A DNA stretch of 64,000 nucleotides from Pseudomonas cavernae. Lineage in GTDB: Bacteria > Pseudomonadota > Gammaproteobacteria > Pseudomonadales > Pseudomonadaceae. The DNA lies in the NCBI RefSeq assembly GCF_003595175.1, contig NZ_CP032419.1, positions 4,092,001 through 4,156,000 on the forward strand, read 5' to 3'. The notes beneath the pieces are model-generated. The model was not told the origin of the DNA and searched no databases. It saw only the letters and a program-made list of their open reading frames with translations. A program made the position numbers and the translations under genes. This document shows positions 1 through 8,657 of this stretch, in pieces. How positions within the stretch are numbered: position 1 is the stretch's first letter; every line of letters starts with the position of its first letter.

Positions 1-538
1 CTACTATGTCATCGCCCCGGCCGAAGCCAGCTCCAACCTGTCGCGCTTCGACGGCGTGCGCTTCGGCTACCGCTGCGCCAACCCACAGAACCTCGAAGAC
101 CTGTACAAGCGCTCGCGCGCCGAAGGCTTCGGCGAAGAGGTCAAGCGGCGCATCATGGTCGGCACCTACGCGCTGTCCGCCGGCTACTACGACGCCTACT
201 ACCTGAAGGCGCAGAAGATCCGCCGACTGATCAAGAACGACTTCGTCAGCGCCTTCAGCGAGGTCGACGTGATCCTCGGCCCGACCACGCCGAACCCGGC
301 CTGGAAGCTCGGCGAGAAGAACAACGACCCGGTCGCCCAGTACCTCGAAGACATCTACACCATCACCGCCAACCTCGCCGGCATCCCCGGCCTGTCGATG
401 CCCGCCGGCTTCGTCGATGGCCTGCCAGTCGGTGTGCAGCTGCTCGCGCCATACTTCCAGGAAGGCCGCCTGCTCAACGTCGCCCATCAGTACCAGCAGG
501 TCACCGACTGGCACAAACAAGCTCCGGCCGGCTTTTAA
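1..538 (+). CDS. gatA: Glu-tRNA(Gln)/Asp-tRNA(Asn) amidotransferase subunit A, 3' part
   Basis: This is the C-terminal part (about 178 residues) of GatA, the amidase subunit that releases ammonia from glutamine for transamidation of misacylated Glu-tRNA(Gln) and Asp-tRNA(Asn). The reading frame is open from base 2 and ends with TAA at 536-538. Visible family features are the segment [20 protein letters not shown], the [12 protein letters not shown] segment and the amidase C-terminal core [13 protein letters not shown] followed by [12 protein letters not shown]. The catalytic Ser-Ser-Lys residues lie upstream of the window. gatB follows 110 bases downstream in the same direction, as usual for gatCAB. 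Confidence 0.97.
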   Translation, partial: YYVIAPAEASSNLSRFDGVRFGYRCANPQNLEDLYKRSRAEGFGEEVKRRIMVGTYALSAGYYDAYYLKAQKIRRLIKNDFVSAFSEVDVILGPTTPNPAWKLGEKNNDPVAQYLEDIYTITANLAGIPGLSMPAGFVDGLPVGVQLLAPYFQEGRLLNVAHQYQQVTDWHKQAPAGF

Positions 539-564
539 GCCATGGCGCAGCCATGCAGCCCTTG

Positions 565-613
565 CCCCTCGCCCTTGCACAGGGAGAGGGTGGCCCGCAG
601 GGTCGGGAGAGGG
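565..613. repeat. CT-rich hairpin repeat (family F) between gatA and gatB
   Basis: A CCCCTCGCCC arm is followed by GGGAGAGGG and a second GGGAGAGGG. The same pattern recurs at 9958, 15759, 22661, 22727 and 24761. Here it sits inside the gatAB operon, upstream of the gatB ribosome binding site. Confidence 0.6.
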
Positions 614-648
614 TTTGCCAAGGCAACACAGGATTGAGGAATACCACC

Positions 649-2094
649 ATGCAATGGGAAACCGTGATCGGGCTGGAAATCCACGCCCAGCTCAGCACCC
701 GCTCGAAGATCTTCTCCGCCAGCGCCACCACTTTCGGCGCCGAGCCGAACACCCAGGCCAGCCTGGTCGACCTCGGCATGCCCGGCAGCCTGCCGGTGCT
801 GAATGAGGAAGCGGTGCGCATGGCCTGCAAGTTCGGCCTGGCCATCGATGCCGAAATCGCCGGCAAGAACGTCTTCGCGCGCAAGAACTACTTCTACCCG
901 GACCTGCCCAAGGGCTACCAGATCAGCCAGATGGACCTGCCGATCGTCGGCAAGGGCCACCTCGACATCACCCTCGAGGACGGCAGCAGCCGGCGCATCG
1001 GCATCACCCGCGCGCACCTGGAAGAAGACGCCGGCAAGAGCCTGCACGAAGACTTCCACGGCATGAGCGGCATCGACCTTAACCGCGCGGGGACCCCTCT
1101 CCTGGAGATCGTCTCCGAGCCGGACATCCGCTCCGCCAAGGAAGCCGTGGCCTACGTCAAGGCGATCCATGCCCTGGTGCGCTACCTGGGCATCTGCGAC
1201 GGCAACATGGCCGAAGGTTCGCTGCGTTGCGACTGCAACGTCTCCGTGCGGCCGAAAGGCCAGGCCGAGTTCGGCACCCGCGCCGAGATCAAGAACGTCA
1301 ACTCCTTCCGTTTCATCGAGAAGGCGATCAACTTTGAGGTGCAGCGGCAGATCGAGCTGATCGAGGACGGCGGCAAGGTGGTGCAGGAAACCCGCCTGTA
1401 CGACCCGAACAAGGACGAAACGCGCTCCATGCGCAGCAAGGAAGAAGCCAACGACTACCGCTACTTCCCCTGCCCCGATTTGCTGCCGGTGGTGATCGAG
1501 CAGAGCTTCCTCGACAGCCTGCGCGCCGGCCTGCCGGAGCTGCCACCGCAGAAGCGCGAGCGTTTCGAGCAGCAGTTCGGCCTGTCCACCTATGACGCCA
1601 GCGTGCTGGCCGCCAGCCGCGAGCTGGCCGACTACTTCGAGGCGGTGCAGCAGACCTGCGGCGACGCCAAGCTGGCGGCCAACTGGGTAATGGGCGAACT
1701 GTCCAGCCTGCTCAACACCGGAAACCTTGCGATCGAGCAGTCGCCGGTCAGCGCCGCGCAACTGGGCGGCATGATCCTGCGTATCAAGGACAACACCATC
1801 TCCGGCAAGATCGCCAAGATGGTGTTCGAGGCCATGGCCGCCGGCGAAGGCAGCGCGGACCAGATCATCGAGGCCAAGGGGCTCAAGCAGGTCACCGACA
1901 GCGGCGCCATCGAAAGCATGCTCGACGAAGTGCTGGCGGCCAACGCCGAACAGGTCGAACAGTACCGCGCCAGCGACGAGGCCAAACGCGGCAAGATGTT
2001 CGGCTTCTTCGTCGGCCAGGCGATGAAGGCCTCGAAAGGCAAGGCCAACCCCGGCCAAGTGAACGAATTGCTGAAGAAGAAGCTCGAAGGCTGA
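649..2094 (+). CDS. gatB: Glu-tRNA(Gln)/Asp-tRNA(Asn) amidotransferase subunit B
   Basis: GatB (481 residues) binds the misacylated tRNA and phosphorylates the aminoacyl side chain so that ammonia from GatA can amidate it. The N-terminus [15 protein letters not shown] is the diagnostic GatB start, followed by [15 protein letters not shown] and the [12 protein letters not shown] motif. The C-terminal 150 residues form the helical and YqeY-like tail ([13 protein letters not shown] at the end). The ATG at 649 is chosen because GAGG lies just upstream and it matches the usual GatB N-terminus; the frame is open 32 codons further upstream, but that stretch is repeat-derived. A strong terminator-like hairpin follows at 2108. 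Confidence 0.98.
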   Translation: MQWETVIGLEIHAQLSTRSKIFSASATTFGAEPNTQASLVDLGMPGSLPVLNEEAVRMACKFGLAIDAEIAGKNVFARKNYFYPDLPKGYQISQMDLPIVGKGHLDITLEDGSSRRIGITRAHLEEDAGKSLHEDFHGMSGIDLNRAGTPLLEIVSEPDIRSAKEAVAYVKAIHALVRYLGICDGNMAEGSLRCDCNVSVRPKGQAEFGTRAEIKNVNSFRFIEKAINFEVQRQIELIEDGGKVVQETRLYDPNKDETRSMRSKEEANDYRYFPCPDLLPVVIEQSFLDSLRAGLPELPPQKRERFEQQFGLSTYDASVLAASRELADYFEAVQQTCGDAKLAANWVMGELSSLLNTGNLAIEQSPVSAAQLGGMILRIKDNTISGKIAKMVFEAMAAGEGSADQIIEAKGLKQVTDSGAIESMLDEVLAANAEQVEQYRASDEAKRGKMFGFFVGQAMKASKGKANPGQVNELLKKKLEG

Positions 2095-2107
2095 GTTGCT
2101 CACCCTA

Positions 2108-2135
2108 AACAACGCCGGGCTAGCCCGGCGTTGTT
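2108..2135 (+). terminator. Hairpin downstream of gatB
   Basis: Perfect inverted repeat AACAACGCCGGGC / GCCCGGCGTTGTT with a TA loop, 14 bases after the gatB stop. The T-rich end of the right arm fits an intrinsic terminator, although the T-run is short. Confidence 0.7.
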
Positions 2136-2155
2136 CTATCCGGAGACCTTCCGCA

Positions 2156-2539
2156 ATGCCACGCCTGCTCTGCCTCGTTGCCTGTGCCGTACTGCTGGCC
2201 GGCTGCTCCACCAACCCCTTCGGTACGGGCTCTTCCTCACTCGGTGACTACAGCGCCGAAGGCAAGGCCTCCTATTACGGCAAGCGCCATCACGGCAAGA
2301 AGACCGCCAGCGGCGAACGCTTCAACCAGAACGCGCTGACCGCCGCCCATCGCAGCCTGCCATTCGGCACGCGGGTGCAGGTGACCAACCTGAACAACGA
2401 CAAGACGGTGGTGGTGCGCATCAACGACCGCGGCCCCTATGCGCGCGGACGCATCATCGACGTCTCGCGCCAGGCCGCCGAACAACTCGGCATGCTGCGC
2501 GCCGGCGTAGTGCCGGTGCGCGTGCAAAGCCTCGATTAA
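2156..2539 (+). CDS. RlpA-like double-psi beta-barrel lipoprotein
   Basis: A 127-residue predicted lipoprotein. The N-terminus [17 protein letters not shown] carries a lipobox (LAGC) with the lipidated cysteine at about residue 17. The rest is one double-psi beta-barrel domain of the RlpA family: [19 protein letters not shown], then [12 protein letters not shown] and the conserved [15 protein letters not shown] motif. RlpA proteins are septal lytic transglycosylases acting on naked glycan strands; this one is short and lacks the C-terminal SPOR domain of full RlpA, so its septal role is uncertain. The ATG at 2156 is preferred over an in-frame start at 2096 because it begins the signal peptide and has GGAG upstream. 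Confidence 0.88.
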   Translation: MPRLLCLVACAVLLAGCSTNPFGTGSSSLGDYSAEGKASYYGKRHHGKKTASGERFNQNALTAAHRSLPFGTRVQVTNLNNDKTVVVRINDRGPYARGRIIDVSRQAAEQLGMLRAGVVPVRVQSLD

Positions 2540-2560
2540 GTCAGGACCACGGAGAGCAAG

Positions 2561-2932
2561 ATGAGCGAACAAGCGAAAGCCGGCGAACAAGTGCGCCGCC
2601 AAGTCATGGGCGACGCCTTCGTCGACCGCGCCCTGGACAACGCCACAGAGTTCAGCCAGCCGCTGCAGGATTTCGTCAATGATCACGCCTGGGGTGGCGT
2701 GTGGACCCGTGCCGGCCTGGATCGCAAGACCCGCAGCCTGATCACCCTGGCCGCCCTGACCGCACTGAAATGCCCGCAGGAACTCAAGGGCCACGTGCGC
2801 GGCGCGCTGAACAACGGCTGCACGGTGGCGGAAATCCGCGAGGCGCTGCTGCACTGCGCGGTGTACGCCGGCGTGCCGGCCGCCATCGACGCCTTCCGCG
2901 CGGCGCAGGAAGTGATCGACAGCCAAGCGTAG
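2561..2932 (+). CDS. Carboxymuconolactone decarboxylase family protein (PcaC-like)
   Basis: A 123-residue AhpD/CMD-fold protein. The start has a good ribosome binding site (GGAGAG, 6 bases upstream). Family features are VWTRAGLDRKTRSLITLA and the C-terminal HCAVYAGVPAAIDAF helix that resembles the active site of 4-carboxymuconolactone decarboxylase (PcaC). Only one cysteine lies in that motif, so it is not a CxxC AhpD peroxidase. No other protocatechuate genes are nearby, so the substrate is unknown and the role may differ from PcaC. Its TAG stop codon (2930-2932) is part of the repeat element that begins at 2929. Confidence 0.85.
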   Translation: MSEQAKAGEQVRRQVMGDAFVDRALDNATEFSQPLQDFVNDHAWGGVWTRAGLDRKTRSLITLAALTALKCPQELKGHVRGALNNGCTVAEIREALLHCAVYAGVPAAIDAFRAAQEVIDSQA

Positions 2933-3040
2933 GTTGGCGCTGAGCACAGCGATGCCCAGCACGCGGCGTCAAGCCCAGCCGCGAGGTTGTGACAAGCGCC
3001 GTCCGTTGGGCTTCGGTGCTACGCGCCTCAACCCAACCTA
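2929..3040. repeat. Paired-hairpin intergenic repeat (GTAGG...CCTA family)
   Basis: The left end reads GTAGGTTGGCGCTGAGC and the right end CTCAACCCAACCTA, forming an imperfect inverted repeat that fills the gap between two convergent genes. Its first bases supply the stop codon of the upstream gene. Confidence 0.7.
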
Positions 3041-3044
3041 AAGC

Positions 3045-3986
3045 TCAAATCCAGCCGCCCCACTGCAGCACGAACAGGCCGATATTGGTGGTGATCGCCG
3101 CCGCCAGGGTGGTGATGACGATGATCGCCGCCGCCAGCTGGTGATTACCGCCCGCGGCCTTGGCCATGACGAAGCTGGCCGCCGCCGTCGGGCTGGCGAA
3201 AAACAGGAACAGGATGCCCAGCTCGGCGCCGCGGAAGCCGCAGAGGAAGGCGCCGAGACTGGCCAGCAGCGGCAGCCAGACCATCTTCATCAGGCTGGCG
3301 CTGAGCGCCAGCGCGCCGCTCTCGCGCAGCGCGGCCAGCGACAGGGTGGCGCCGATGCAGATCAGCGCCAGCGGCAGGGTCAGTTGCGCCAGGTACTCGC
3401 CGGAGGTGGTCAGCCAGGCCGGCAGATGCACCTGCCAGTAGGCGAACGGCAGCGCCGCCAGCACGCCGAGGATCAACGGGTTGCGCAGGATGCTCTTGCC
3501 GATGCTCCAGGCACTGGCCTTGGCGTTCGGGTTGTAGACCGCCAGCACCAGCGCCGCCAGGCTGTTGTAGCTGAGAATCACCACCCCGCCGAGCACGCCG
3601 CCGACTGACAGGCCGTAGTCGCCGTACAGGCTGGTGGCCAGGGCCAGGCCGATGATGCCGTTGTTGCCGCGAAACGCCCCTTGCACGTAGACCCCGCGCT
3701 CGGCCCGCGGGCAGCGCCACAGCGCCCAGCCCCAGGCGAGCAGGAAGCCGGTCACGGTCGCCAGCACGAAATAGCCGAGCAGCGCCGGTTGCAGCGCGGT
3801 GCGCAGGTCGGCATGCAGGATGGCGAGAAACAGCATGACCGGCATGCTGACGTTGAACACCAGCGCGGTGGCGGTGTTGATGAAGGCGGCGTCGATCTGC
3901 CCCAGGCGCTTGAGCAGCACGCCGAGAAACAGCATGGCGAACACCGGCGCGGTGATGCCGAGGACCTGCGAGAAGATGGCGAACAT
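3045..3986 (-). CDS. AEC family (auxin efflux carrier-type) permease
   Basis: A 313-residue inner-membrane protein with about ten hydrophobic segments, typical of the AEC family of secondary transporters for organic anions and related solutes. It starts MFAIFSQVLGITAPVFAMLF, and the family motif region NNGIIGLALATSLYG is visible near residues 120-135. The start at 3986 gives the normal family length of about 310; the open frame extends to 4148 but that part is not membrane-like. The conserved second half contains FASPTAAASFVMAKAAGG. It is convergent with the preceding gene. Substrate cannot be told from sequence. Confidence 0.9.
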   Translation of the reverse strand: MFAIFSQVLGITAPVFAMLFLGVLLKRLGQIDAAFINTATALVFNVSMPVMLFLAILHADLRTALQPALLGYFVLATVTGFLLAWGWALWRCPRAERGVYVQGAFRGNNGIIGLALATSLYGDYGLSVGGVLGGVVILSYNSLAALVLAVYNPNAKASAWSIGKSILRNPLILGVLAALPFAYWQVHLPAWLTTSGEYLAQLTLPLALICIGATLSLAALRESGALALSASLMKMVWLPLLASLGAFLCGFRGAELGILFLFFASPTAAASFVMAKAAGGNHQLAAAIIVITTLAAAITTNIGLFVLQWGGWI

Positions 3987-4116
3987 GACGGCAACAGGGC
4001 AGGCCAAGAAGGCCGGCGATGATAACAGGCCGGCGCCGGGCCAGGCTTTCAGCCCGCTTTCAAGCGGTAAAAAATGGCCATGCACCGGCCAAGTGTCGAG
4101 CACAGCTTTTGTACAA

Positions 4117-4219
4117 GGGTGGGTTAGTCGCGTAGCGGCGTAACCCACCAGCGCTGCCGCCCTTGGACCCCGGCGTCCAGCGGGTCGGCGGGTTACGCCT
4201 ATGGCTAACCCACCCTACG
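4117..4219. repeat. Paired-hairpin intergenic repeat, GGGTTAG...CTAACCC type
   Basis: The left hairpin GGGTGGGTTAGTCGCGTAG... runs to CGTAACCCACC, and the inverted right copy ends GGCTAACCCACCCTACG. Each arm is itself a hairpin. Closely similar copies are at 18599, 47046 and 59453. Confidence 0.8.
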
Positions 4220-4234
4220 AATCTGCGTCGCTCT

Positions 4235-4306
4235 CTCCCCCGGCCCCTCGGCTTTGGCTTCCCGCGTCGCCCTACCTCCTGCATCCGTGCAGTCGTCTCC
4301 CATAAA
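4235..4306 (+). repeat. 72-bp dispersed repeat, copy 1
   Basis: This stretch (CTCCCCCGGCCCCTCGGC at its start, GCAGTCGTCTCCCAT near its end) recurs in reverse complement at 15898-15969 with about six mismatches. It runs into a CCCATAAATGGGCGAGAGG hairpin related to family F. Confidence 0.7.
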
Positions 4307-4352
4307 TGGGCGAGAGGAGCAAAACATCGCCCGCCCAAACTAGCGGCTCGAA

Positions 4353-6086
4353 CTAGGCCGGCAGCACTGCCGGCGCTTCGGCCAGATGACGGTTCTCCAG
4401 ACGCAGCTGGCGCGAATGGAAGCGCTTGAGGCTGGAGCGGTGGCCGATGCTGATCAGGCTGGTGTGCGGCAACTGCTCCTGCAGCAGTTGGTAGAGCGCC
4501 GCCTCGTCGGCCTCGTCGAGCGCCGAGGTGGCCTCGTCGAGGAACAGCCAGCGCGGCGCCGCCAGCAGCGCGCGGGCGATGGCCAGGCGCTGCATCTCGC
4601 CCGGCGACAGCACGCGCTCCCAGTGGTCGGCCTGCTCCAGGCGCGCGATCAGCGGCTCCAGCCGGCAACTGCGCAGCGCCTGCTCGATCCGCTCCTGCGG
4701 GTAGCGCTCGGCGTCATGCGGGTAGCTCAGCGCGGCGCGCAGGGTGCCGATCGGCAGATAGGGTTTCTGCGGCAGGAACAGGCTGTCCGCCGGCAGGCTC
4801 AGATGGCCGCTGCCGAACGGCCACAAGCCGCTCAGCGCACGCAGCAGGGTGCTCTTGCCGCTGCCCGAGGCGCCGCTGAGCAGCACGTGTTCGCCCGGCG
4901 CGATGCGCAGCGAGGTCGGCTCCAGCAGGCTGCGGCCATCGGCCAGGCCCAGGCTGAGGCCGTCGAGACTGAGCGCCTCGCCGCTGGCGCGCTGGATCGC
5001 CGGGTGCTCCGCCTGCTCCGCGCCATCGACCAGCGCCTGACGGAAGCTCAGCAGCCGGTCGCAGGTGGCGCGCCAGGCCGCCAGGCTGGCGTAGGCGTCG
5101 ATGAACCAGCTCATGCTCTCCTGCACGTTGCCAAACGCCGAGTTGATCTGCATCAGGTCGCCGAGCTGGATCTTGCCGGCGAAGTAGCGCGGCGCGGCGA
5201 CCACCAGCGGGAAGATGATGGCGATCTGCGAATAGCCGGCGCTGAAGAAGGTCAGGCGCTTCTGCACCTTCATCAGCTCCCAGAAGTTGCTCCACACGTT
5301 GTGGAAACGGCCCATCAGGCGCTGCTGTTCGTTGGCCTCGCCATCGGACAGGGCGATGCTCTCGGCGTGCTCGCGGATGCGCACCAGACCGAAACGCAGG
5401 TCGGCCTCGTAGCGTTGCTGGCGGTTGTTCAGGCCGATCAGACGACGCGCCACCAGGTGCACCAGCCAGCTGCCGACCAAGGCGTAGAGCAGCGCGGCCC
5501 AGAACATGTAGCCGGGGATGTTGACGCCGAACACCTCGATGCTGCCGGACACGCCCCAGAGGATCACCGAGAACGACACCAGGCTGACCAGGTTGCGGAT
5601 CAGCCCGAGGCCGAGGCTGAGGGTGCTGTCGGTGAAGCTGTTGAGGTCCTCGGCCAGGCGCTGGTCGGGGTTGTCGGTATGGCCGCGCTGCTCCAGGCGG
5701 TAGAAGTTCTTGTGCGCCAGCCAGGCACCGAAGTGCTGCTCGGTCAGCCAGCGACGCCAGCGGATGGTCAGCATCTGGGTCAGGTACAGGCGGTACACCG
5801 CGACCAGGATGGCCACCGCGGCGATCCCGCAGAAATACAGAATGAGATGGGTGAAGGCCGCCAGGTCCTTGTTCTGCAGGGCGTTGTAGAACTCGCGGTA
5901 CCAGCTGTTGACCGCCACCGAGATGGCCACGCCGACCAGCGACAGGGCGATCACCACCAGCAGCAGCAACCAGGCCATGCCCTTCTCCTCGCTGCGCCAG
6001 TACAGCGTGGTCAGCCGCCAGACGCGGGCAAAGAACTGGCCCTGCAAGGCATCGTTGGCCGCGGAATATTCGGCGTTGGTCTTCAT
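4353..6086 (-). CDS. ABC transporter, fused permease and ATPase, SbmA/BacA-YddA type
   Basis: A 577-residue half-transporter. Residues about 25-330 form a six-helix membrane domain of the SbmA/BacA-like (YddA) type, with the conserved NSWYREFYNALQNKD and WRRWLTEQHFGAWLAHKNFYRLE segments. The C-terminal ATPase has Walker A (GASGSGKST), signature LSPGEMQRLAIARAL, Walker B LFLDEATSALDE and an H-loop histidine in SIGHRSS. Homologues such as YddA and Rv1819c export or import peptides and vitamin B12; the substrate here is unknown. The start MKTNAEYSAAND at 6086 is chosen because the upstream in-frame extension is not protein-like. The gene stands alone, divergent from the citrate carrier gene. Confidence 0.92.
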   Translation of the reverse strand: MKTNAEYSAANDALQGQFFARVWRLTTLYWRSEEKGMAWLLLLVVIALSLVGVAISVAVNSWYREFYNALQNKDLAAFTHLILYFCGIAAVAILVAVYRLYLTQMLTIRWRRWLTEQHFGAWLAHKNFYRLEQRGHTDNPDQRLAEDLNSFTDSTLSLGLGLIRNLVSLVSFSVILWGVSGSIEVFGVNIPGYMFWAALLYALVGSWLVHLVARRLIGLNNRQQRYEADLRFGLVRIREHAESIALSDGEANEQQRLMGRFHNVWSNFWELMKVQKRLTFFSAGYSQIAIIFPLVVAAPRYFAGKIQLGDLMQINSAFGNVQESMSWFIDAYASLAAWRATCDRLLSFRQALVDGAEQAEHPAIQRASGEALSLDGLSLGLADGRSLLEPTSLRIAPGEHVLLSGASGSGKSTLLRALSGLWPFGSGHLSLPADSLFLPQKPYLPIGTLRAALSYPHDAERYPQERIEQALRSCRLEPLIARLEQADHWERVLSPGEMQRLAIARALLAAPRWLFLDEATSALDEADEAALYQLLQEQLPHTSLISIGHRSSLKRFHSRQLRLENRHLAEAPAVLPA

Positions 6087-6497
6087 CGATAGCGGACTCG
6101 GCTGGGAAGTGGGTAGGCCTGGCGCCCCGGCGGGCAGCTGCTGTGATCCTGGTCGCGGCCGACAGTTCACTGCCTGATGCCACAACAGGACCGGCGGGAT
6201 TGCCGGAGCATACCCGCAGCGCGCGCGCCGGCGGAAGGCCGACCGGCTGCAGGGCGACGAAAGCTGGCTGAAAGCTTGCCTTCGTAGCATCGCCCCACTG
6301 CCGACTCGATTCGGCTACCCCGGTTGACCATCAACCGGGCTACTGACAAAAACAACAACGGTGATTGCTATGTCCATTCAGTCCCTGCTCGACCGCTACG
6401 CCCCACCCCACCTCCGGCCACGCCGAACGCCCGCGCCGCGCTGACCCCCAGCGTCGCTCACTCGCCGTCCGTCCCTGCCCCTGTCCGGAGATTCGCC
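6087..6497. other. Divergent intergenic region of 411 bases
   Basis: The region separates the ABC transporter from the CitMHS gene. Apart from the hairpin at 6314-6343 and the GGAG ribosome binding site just before 6498, I see no gene or RNA. It must hold the promoters of both flanking genes, but none is clear enough to mark. Confidence 0.5.
6314..6343. repeat. Short hairpin related to the TAGCCCGG repeats
   Basis: The stem CCCGGTTGA / TCAACCGGG has a 3-base loop and is flanked by GGCTACC and GGCTACT. The outer part resembles the TAGCCCGG...CCGGGCTA elements at 22600 and 46880. Confidence 0.5.
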
Positions 6498-7805
6498 ATG
6501 CTGACTTTCCTTGGCTTCGCCATGGTCATCACCTTCATGTACCTGATCATGAGCAAGCGCCTGTCCGCGCTGATCGCCCTGATCATCGTGCCCATTCTGT
6601 TCGCCCTGCTCGGCGGCTTCGCCGCCGGCATCGGCCCGATGATGCTGGAGGGCATCGGCAAGCTGGCGCCGACCGGGGTGATGCTGATGTTCGCCATCCT
6701 CTACTTCGCCCTGATGATCGACTCCGGGCTGTTCGACCCGGCGGTGCGGCAGATCCTCAGGCTGGTCAAGGGCGACCCGCTGAAGGTGTCCATGGGCACC
6801 GTCGCGCTGGCGCTGATCGTCTCCCTCGACGGCGATGGTTCCACCACCTACATGATCTGCGTCGCCGCCCTGCTGCCGTTGTACAGTCGGCTGGGCATGA
6901 GCCCGCTGATCATGGCCGGGCTGATCATCCTCGCCGGCGGGATCATGAACATGACCCCCTGGGGCGGGCCCACCGCCCGCGCCGCAAGTGCCCTGCACGT
7001 CGATGCATCGGATATCTTCGTGCCGATGATCCCGACGATGATCGTCGGCGCCATCGCCCTGTTCGGCATCGCCTACCTCTACGGCAAGCGCGAGCGGGCG
7101 CGCCTGGGCGTGCTGCACCTGCCGGACGACCAGCTCGAGCATGCCGAACTCAGCGTCTCGCAATTCCCCGAGGCGCGCCGGCCCAAACTGCTGTGGATCA
7201 ACGGCGCCCTGACCGCGGTGTTGATGACCACCCTGATCGCCGGCCTGCTGCCACTGCCGGTGCTGTTCATGATCGCCTTCAGCATCGCCATGGTCATCAA
7301 CTACCCCTGCCTGCAACAGCAGAAGGAGCGCGTCGCCGCGCATGCCGGCAACGTGCTGGCGGTGGTCGGGCTGATCTTCGCCGCCGGCATCTTCACCGGC
7401 ATCCTCAGCGGCACCGGGATGGTCGAGGCCATGTCGAAGAGCCTGCTGGCGGTGATCCCCGAGGCACTCGGCCCGTACCTGGCGGTGATCACCGCGCTGG
7501 TGAGCATGCCGTTCACCTTCTTCATGTCCAACGATGCCTTCTACTACGGCGTGCTGCCGGTGCTGGCCGAGGCCGCCAGCCACTACGGCATCAGCCCGGT
7601 GGAAATGGCCCGCGCCTCCATCGTCGGCCAGCCGGTGCACCTGCTCAGCCCGCTGGTGCCCTCCACCTACCTGCTGGTGGGCCTGGCCAAGGTCGAGTTC
7701 GGCGACCACCAGCGCTTCACCCTCAAGTGGGCGGTGCTGATCTGCCTGCTGATCCTGCTGGCCGCGCTGCTGCTCGGCACCTTCCCGTTGTTCGGCAGCC
7801 ACTGA
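6498..7805 (+). CDS. CitMHS family citrate/metal-proton symporter
   Basis: A 435-residue inner-membrane carrier with about twelve hydrophobic segments. It matches the CitMHS family, which takes up citrate as a complex with divalent metal ions in symport with protons. Typical features are the start MLTFLGFAMVITFMYLIM, the loop SLDGDGSTTYMI, the glycine-rich ILAGGIMNMTPWGGPTARAA, and the C-terminal FFMSNDAFYYGVLPVLAE. The ATG at 6498 has GGAG eight bases upstream and gives the normal family length; the open frame further upstream is not membrane-like. The nearby tricarboxylate-binding protein, porin and two-component system suggest this carrier may serve citrate use in the same regulon. Confidence 0.94.
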   Translation: MLTFLGFAMVITFMYLIMSKRLSALIALIIVPILFALLGGFAAGIGPMMLEGIGKLAPTGVMLMFAILYFALMIDSGLFDPAVRQILRLVKGDPLKVSMGTVALALIVSLDGDGSTTYMICVAALLPLYSRLGMSPLIMAGLIILAGGIMNMTPWGGPTARAASALHVDASDIFVPMIPTMIVGAIALFGIAYLYGKRERARLGVLHLPDDQLEHAELSVSQFPEARRPKLLWINGALTAVLMTTLIAGLLPLPVLFMIAFSIAMVINYPCLQQQKERVAAHAGNVLAVVGLIFAAGIFTGILSGTGMVEAMSKSLLAVIPEALGPYLAVITALVSMPFTFFMSNDAFYYGVLPVLAEAASHYGISPVEMARASIVGQPVHLLSPLVPSTYLLVGLAKVEFGDHQRFTLKWAVLICLLILLAALLLGTFPLFGSH

Positions 7806-7813
7806 GTCCTGCC

Positions 7814-7841
7814 GCCCGGGCGCGCGCAGGCGCGGCCGGGC
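7814..7841 (+). terminator. GC-rich hairpin after the citrate carrier gene
   Basis: A stem GCCCGG / CCGGGC with an inner CGCGC / GCGCG stem begins 8 bases after the stop and is followed by a pyrimidine-rich stretch. Termination is plausible but the T-run is poor. Confidence 0.45.
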
Positions 7842-7877
7842 TTCCGCTTCCTTCCCCCACACGAGCACCGCTACCGC

Positions 7878-8633
7878 ATGGAATGGCTGAGCAGCCCCGA
7901 ACTCTGGGTCGCCCTGGCGACCCTGACCGCCCTTGAAATCGTCCTCGGCATCGACAACATCATCATGATTTCGATCCTGGTCGGGCGCATGCCCAAGCAT
8001 CTGCAGGCGCGCACCCGGCTGTTCGGCCTGGGCCTGGCGATGGGTACGCGCATCGCCCTGCTGCTGTCGATCACCTGGATCATGGGCCTGACCCGCGACC
8101 TGTTCGTGCTGTTCGGCCAGGGCGTGTCCGGCCGCGACCTGATCCTGTTCTTCGGCGGCCTGTTCCTGCTGTGGAAGAGCAGCAGCGAGATCTTCCAGGG
8201 CCTGGAAGGCGCCGAGGAGCCCGGCGACGGGCCGCGCGGCGCCGCTGGCCACTTCCTCGTCACCATCGTGCAGATCGCCCTGATCGACATCGTCTTCTCC
8301 CTCGACTCGGTGATCACCGCGGTGGGCATGGTCAGCCATGTGCCGGTGATGGTCGCCGCGATCGTCATCGCCGTACTGGTGATGATGGCGGCGGCCGGGC
8401 GCATCAGCGCCTTCATCGACCAGCATCCGTCGCTGAAGATGCTCGCCCTGGCGTTCCTCATGGTGGTCGGCACCGTGCTGATCGCCGAGGCCTGCGACGT
8501 GCACGTGCCCAAGGGCTACGTCTACTTCGCCATGGCCTTCTCGCTGGCGGTGGAAGCGCTGAACATCCGCCGGCGCGGCGCGCGCGAGCGCCAGCAGGCG
8601 GCCCGCGCAGACGAGGAACTGGCCGGCGAATGA
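7878..8633 (+). CDS. TerC family integral membrane protein
   Basis: A 251-residue protein with seven or so transmembrane helices. It has the TerC signature twice: EIVLGIDNIIMISILVGRMP near residue 20 and IVQIALIDIVFSLDSVITAVGM near residue 135, each with the acidic residue in the membrane. TerC-type proteins (Alx, YgdQ, YoaE relatives) are linked to manganese export and tellurite or pH response. This copy has no CBS or transporter-associated C-terminal domain. It lies 72 bases after the citrate carrier, behind a hairpin, so co-transcription is uncertain. Metal-citrate uptake next to a putative metal exporter is suggestive only. Confidence 0.9.
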   Translation: MEWLSSPELWVALATLTALEIVLGIDNIIMISILVGRMPKHLQARTRLFGLGLAMGTRIALLLSITWIMGLTRDLFVLFGQGVSGRDLILFFGGLFLLWKSSSEIFQGLEGAEEPGDGPRGAAGHFLVTIVQIALIDIVFSLDSVITAVGMVSHVPVMVAAIVIAVLVMMAAAGRISAFIDQHPSLKMLALAFLMVVGTVLIAEACDVHVPKGYVYFAMAFSLAVEALNIRRRGARERQQAARADEELAGE

Positions 8634-8657
8634 CGCGGCCAGATCGGGACGCGGGAG

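Noticed and set aside
553-648. N-terminal extension of GatB
   Set aside because: These 32 codons come from the CT-rich repeat; the real start at 649 has a ribosome binding site and the conserved N-terminus.
535-2214. Long open frame antisense to gatB
   Set aside because: It mirrors the third-codon GC bias of gatB, has no family features and no ribosome binding site. The same holds for antisense frames at 4386-6092, 6396-8504, 14251-15477, 29895-32351, 39413-41275 and 47743-49554.
3141-3608. Open frame opposite the AEC permease gene
   Set aside because: It is a low-complexity Gln/Ala/Arg-rich translation, typical of a shadow frame opposite a GC-rich gene.
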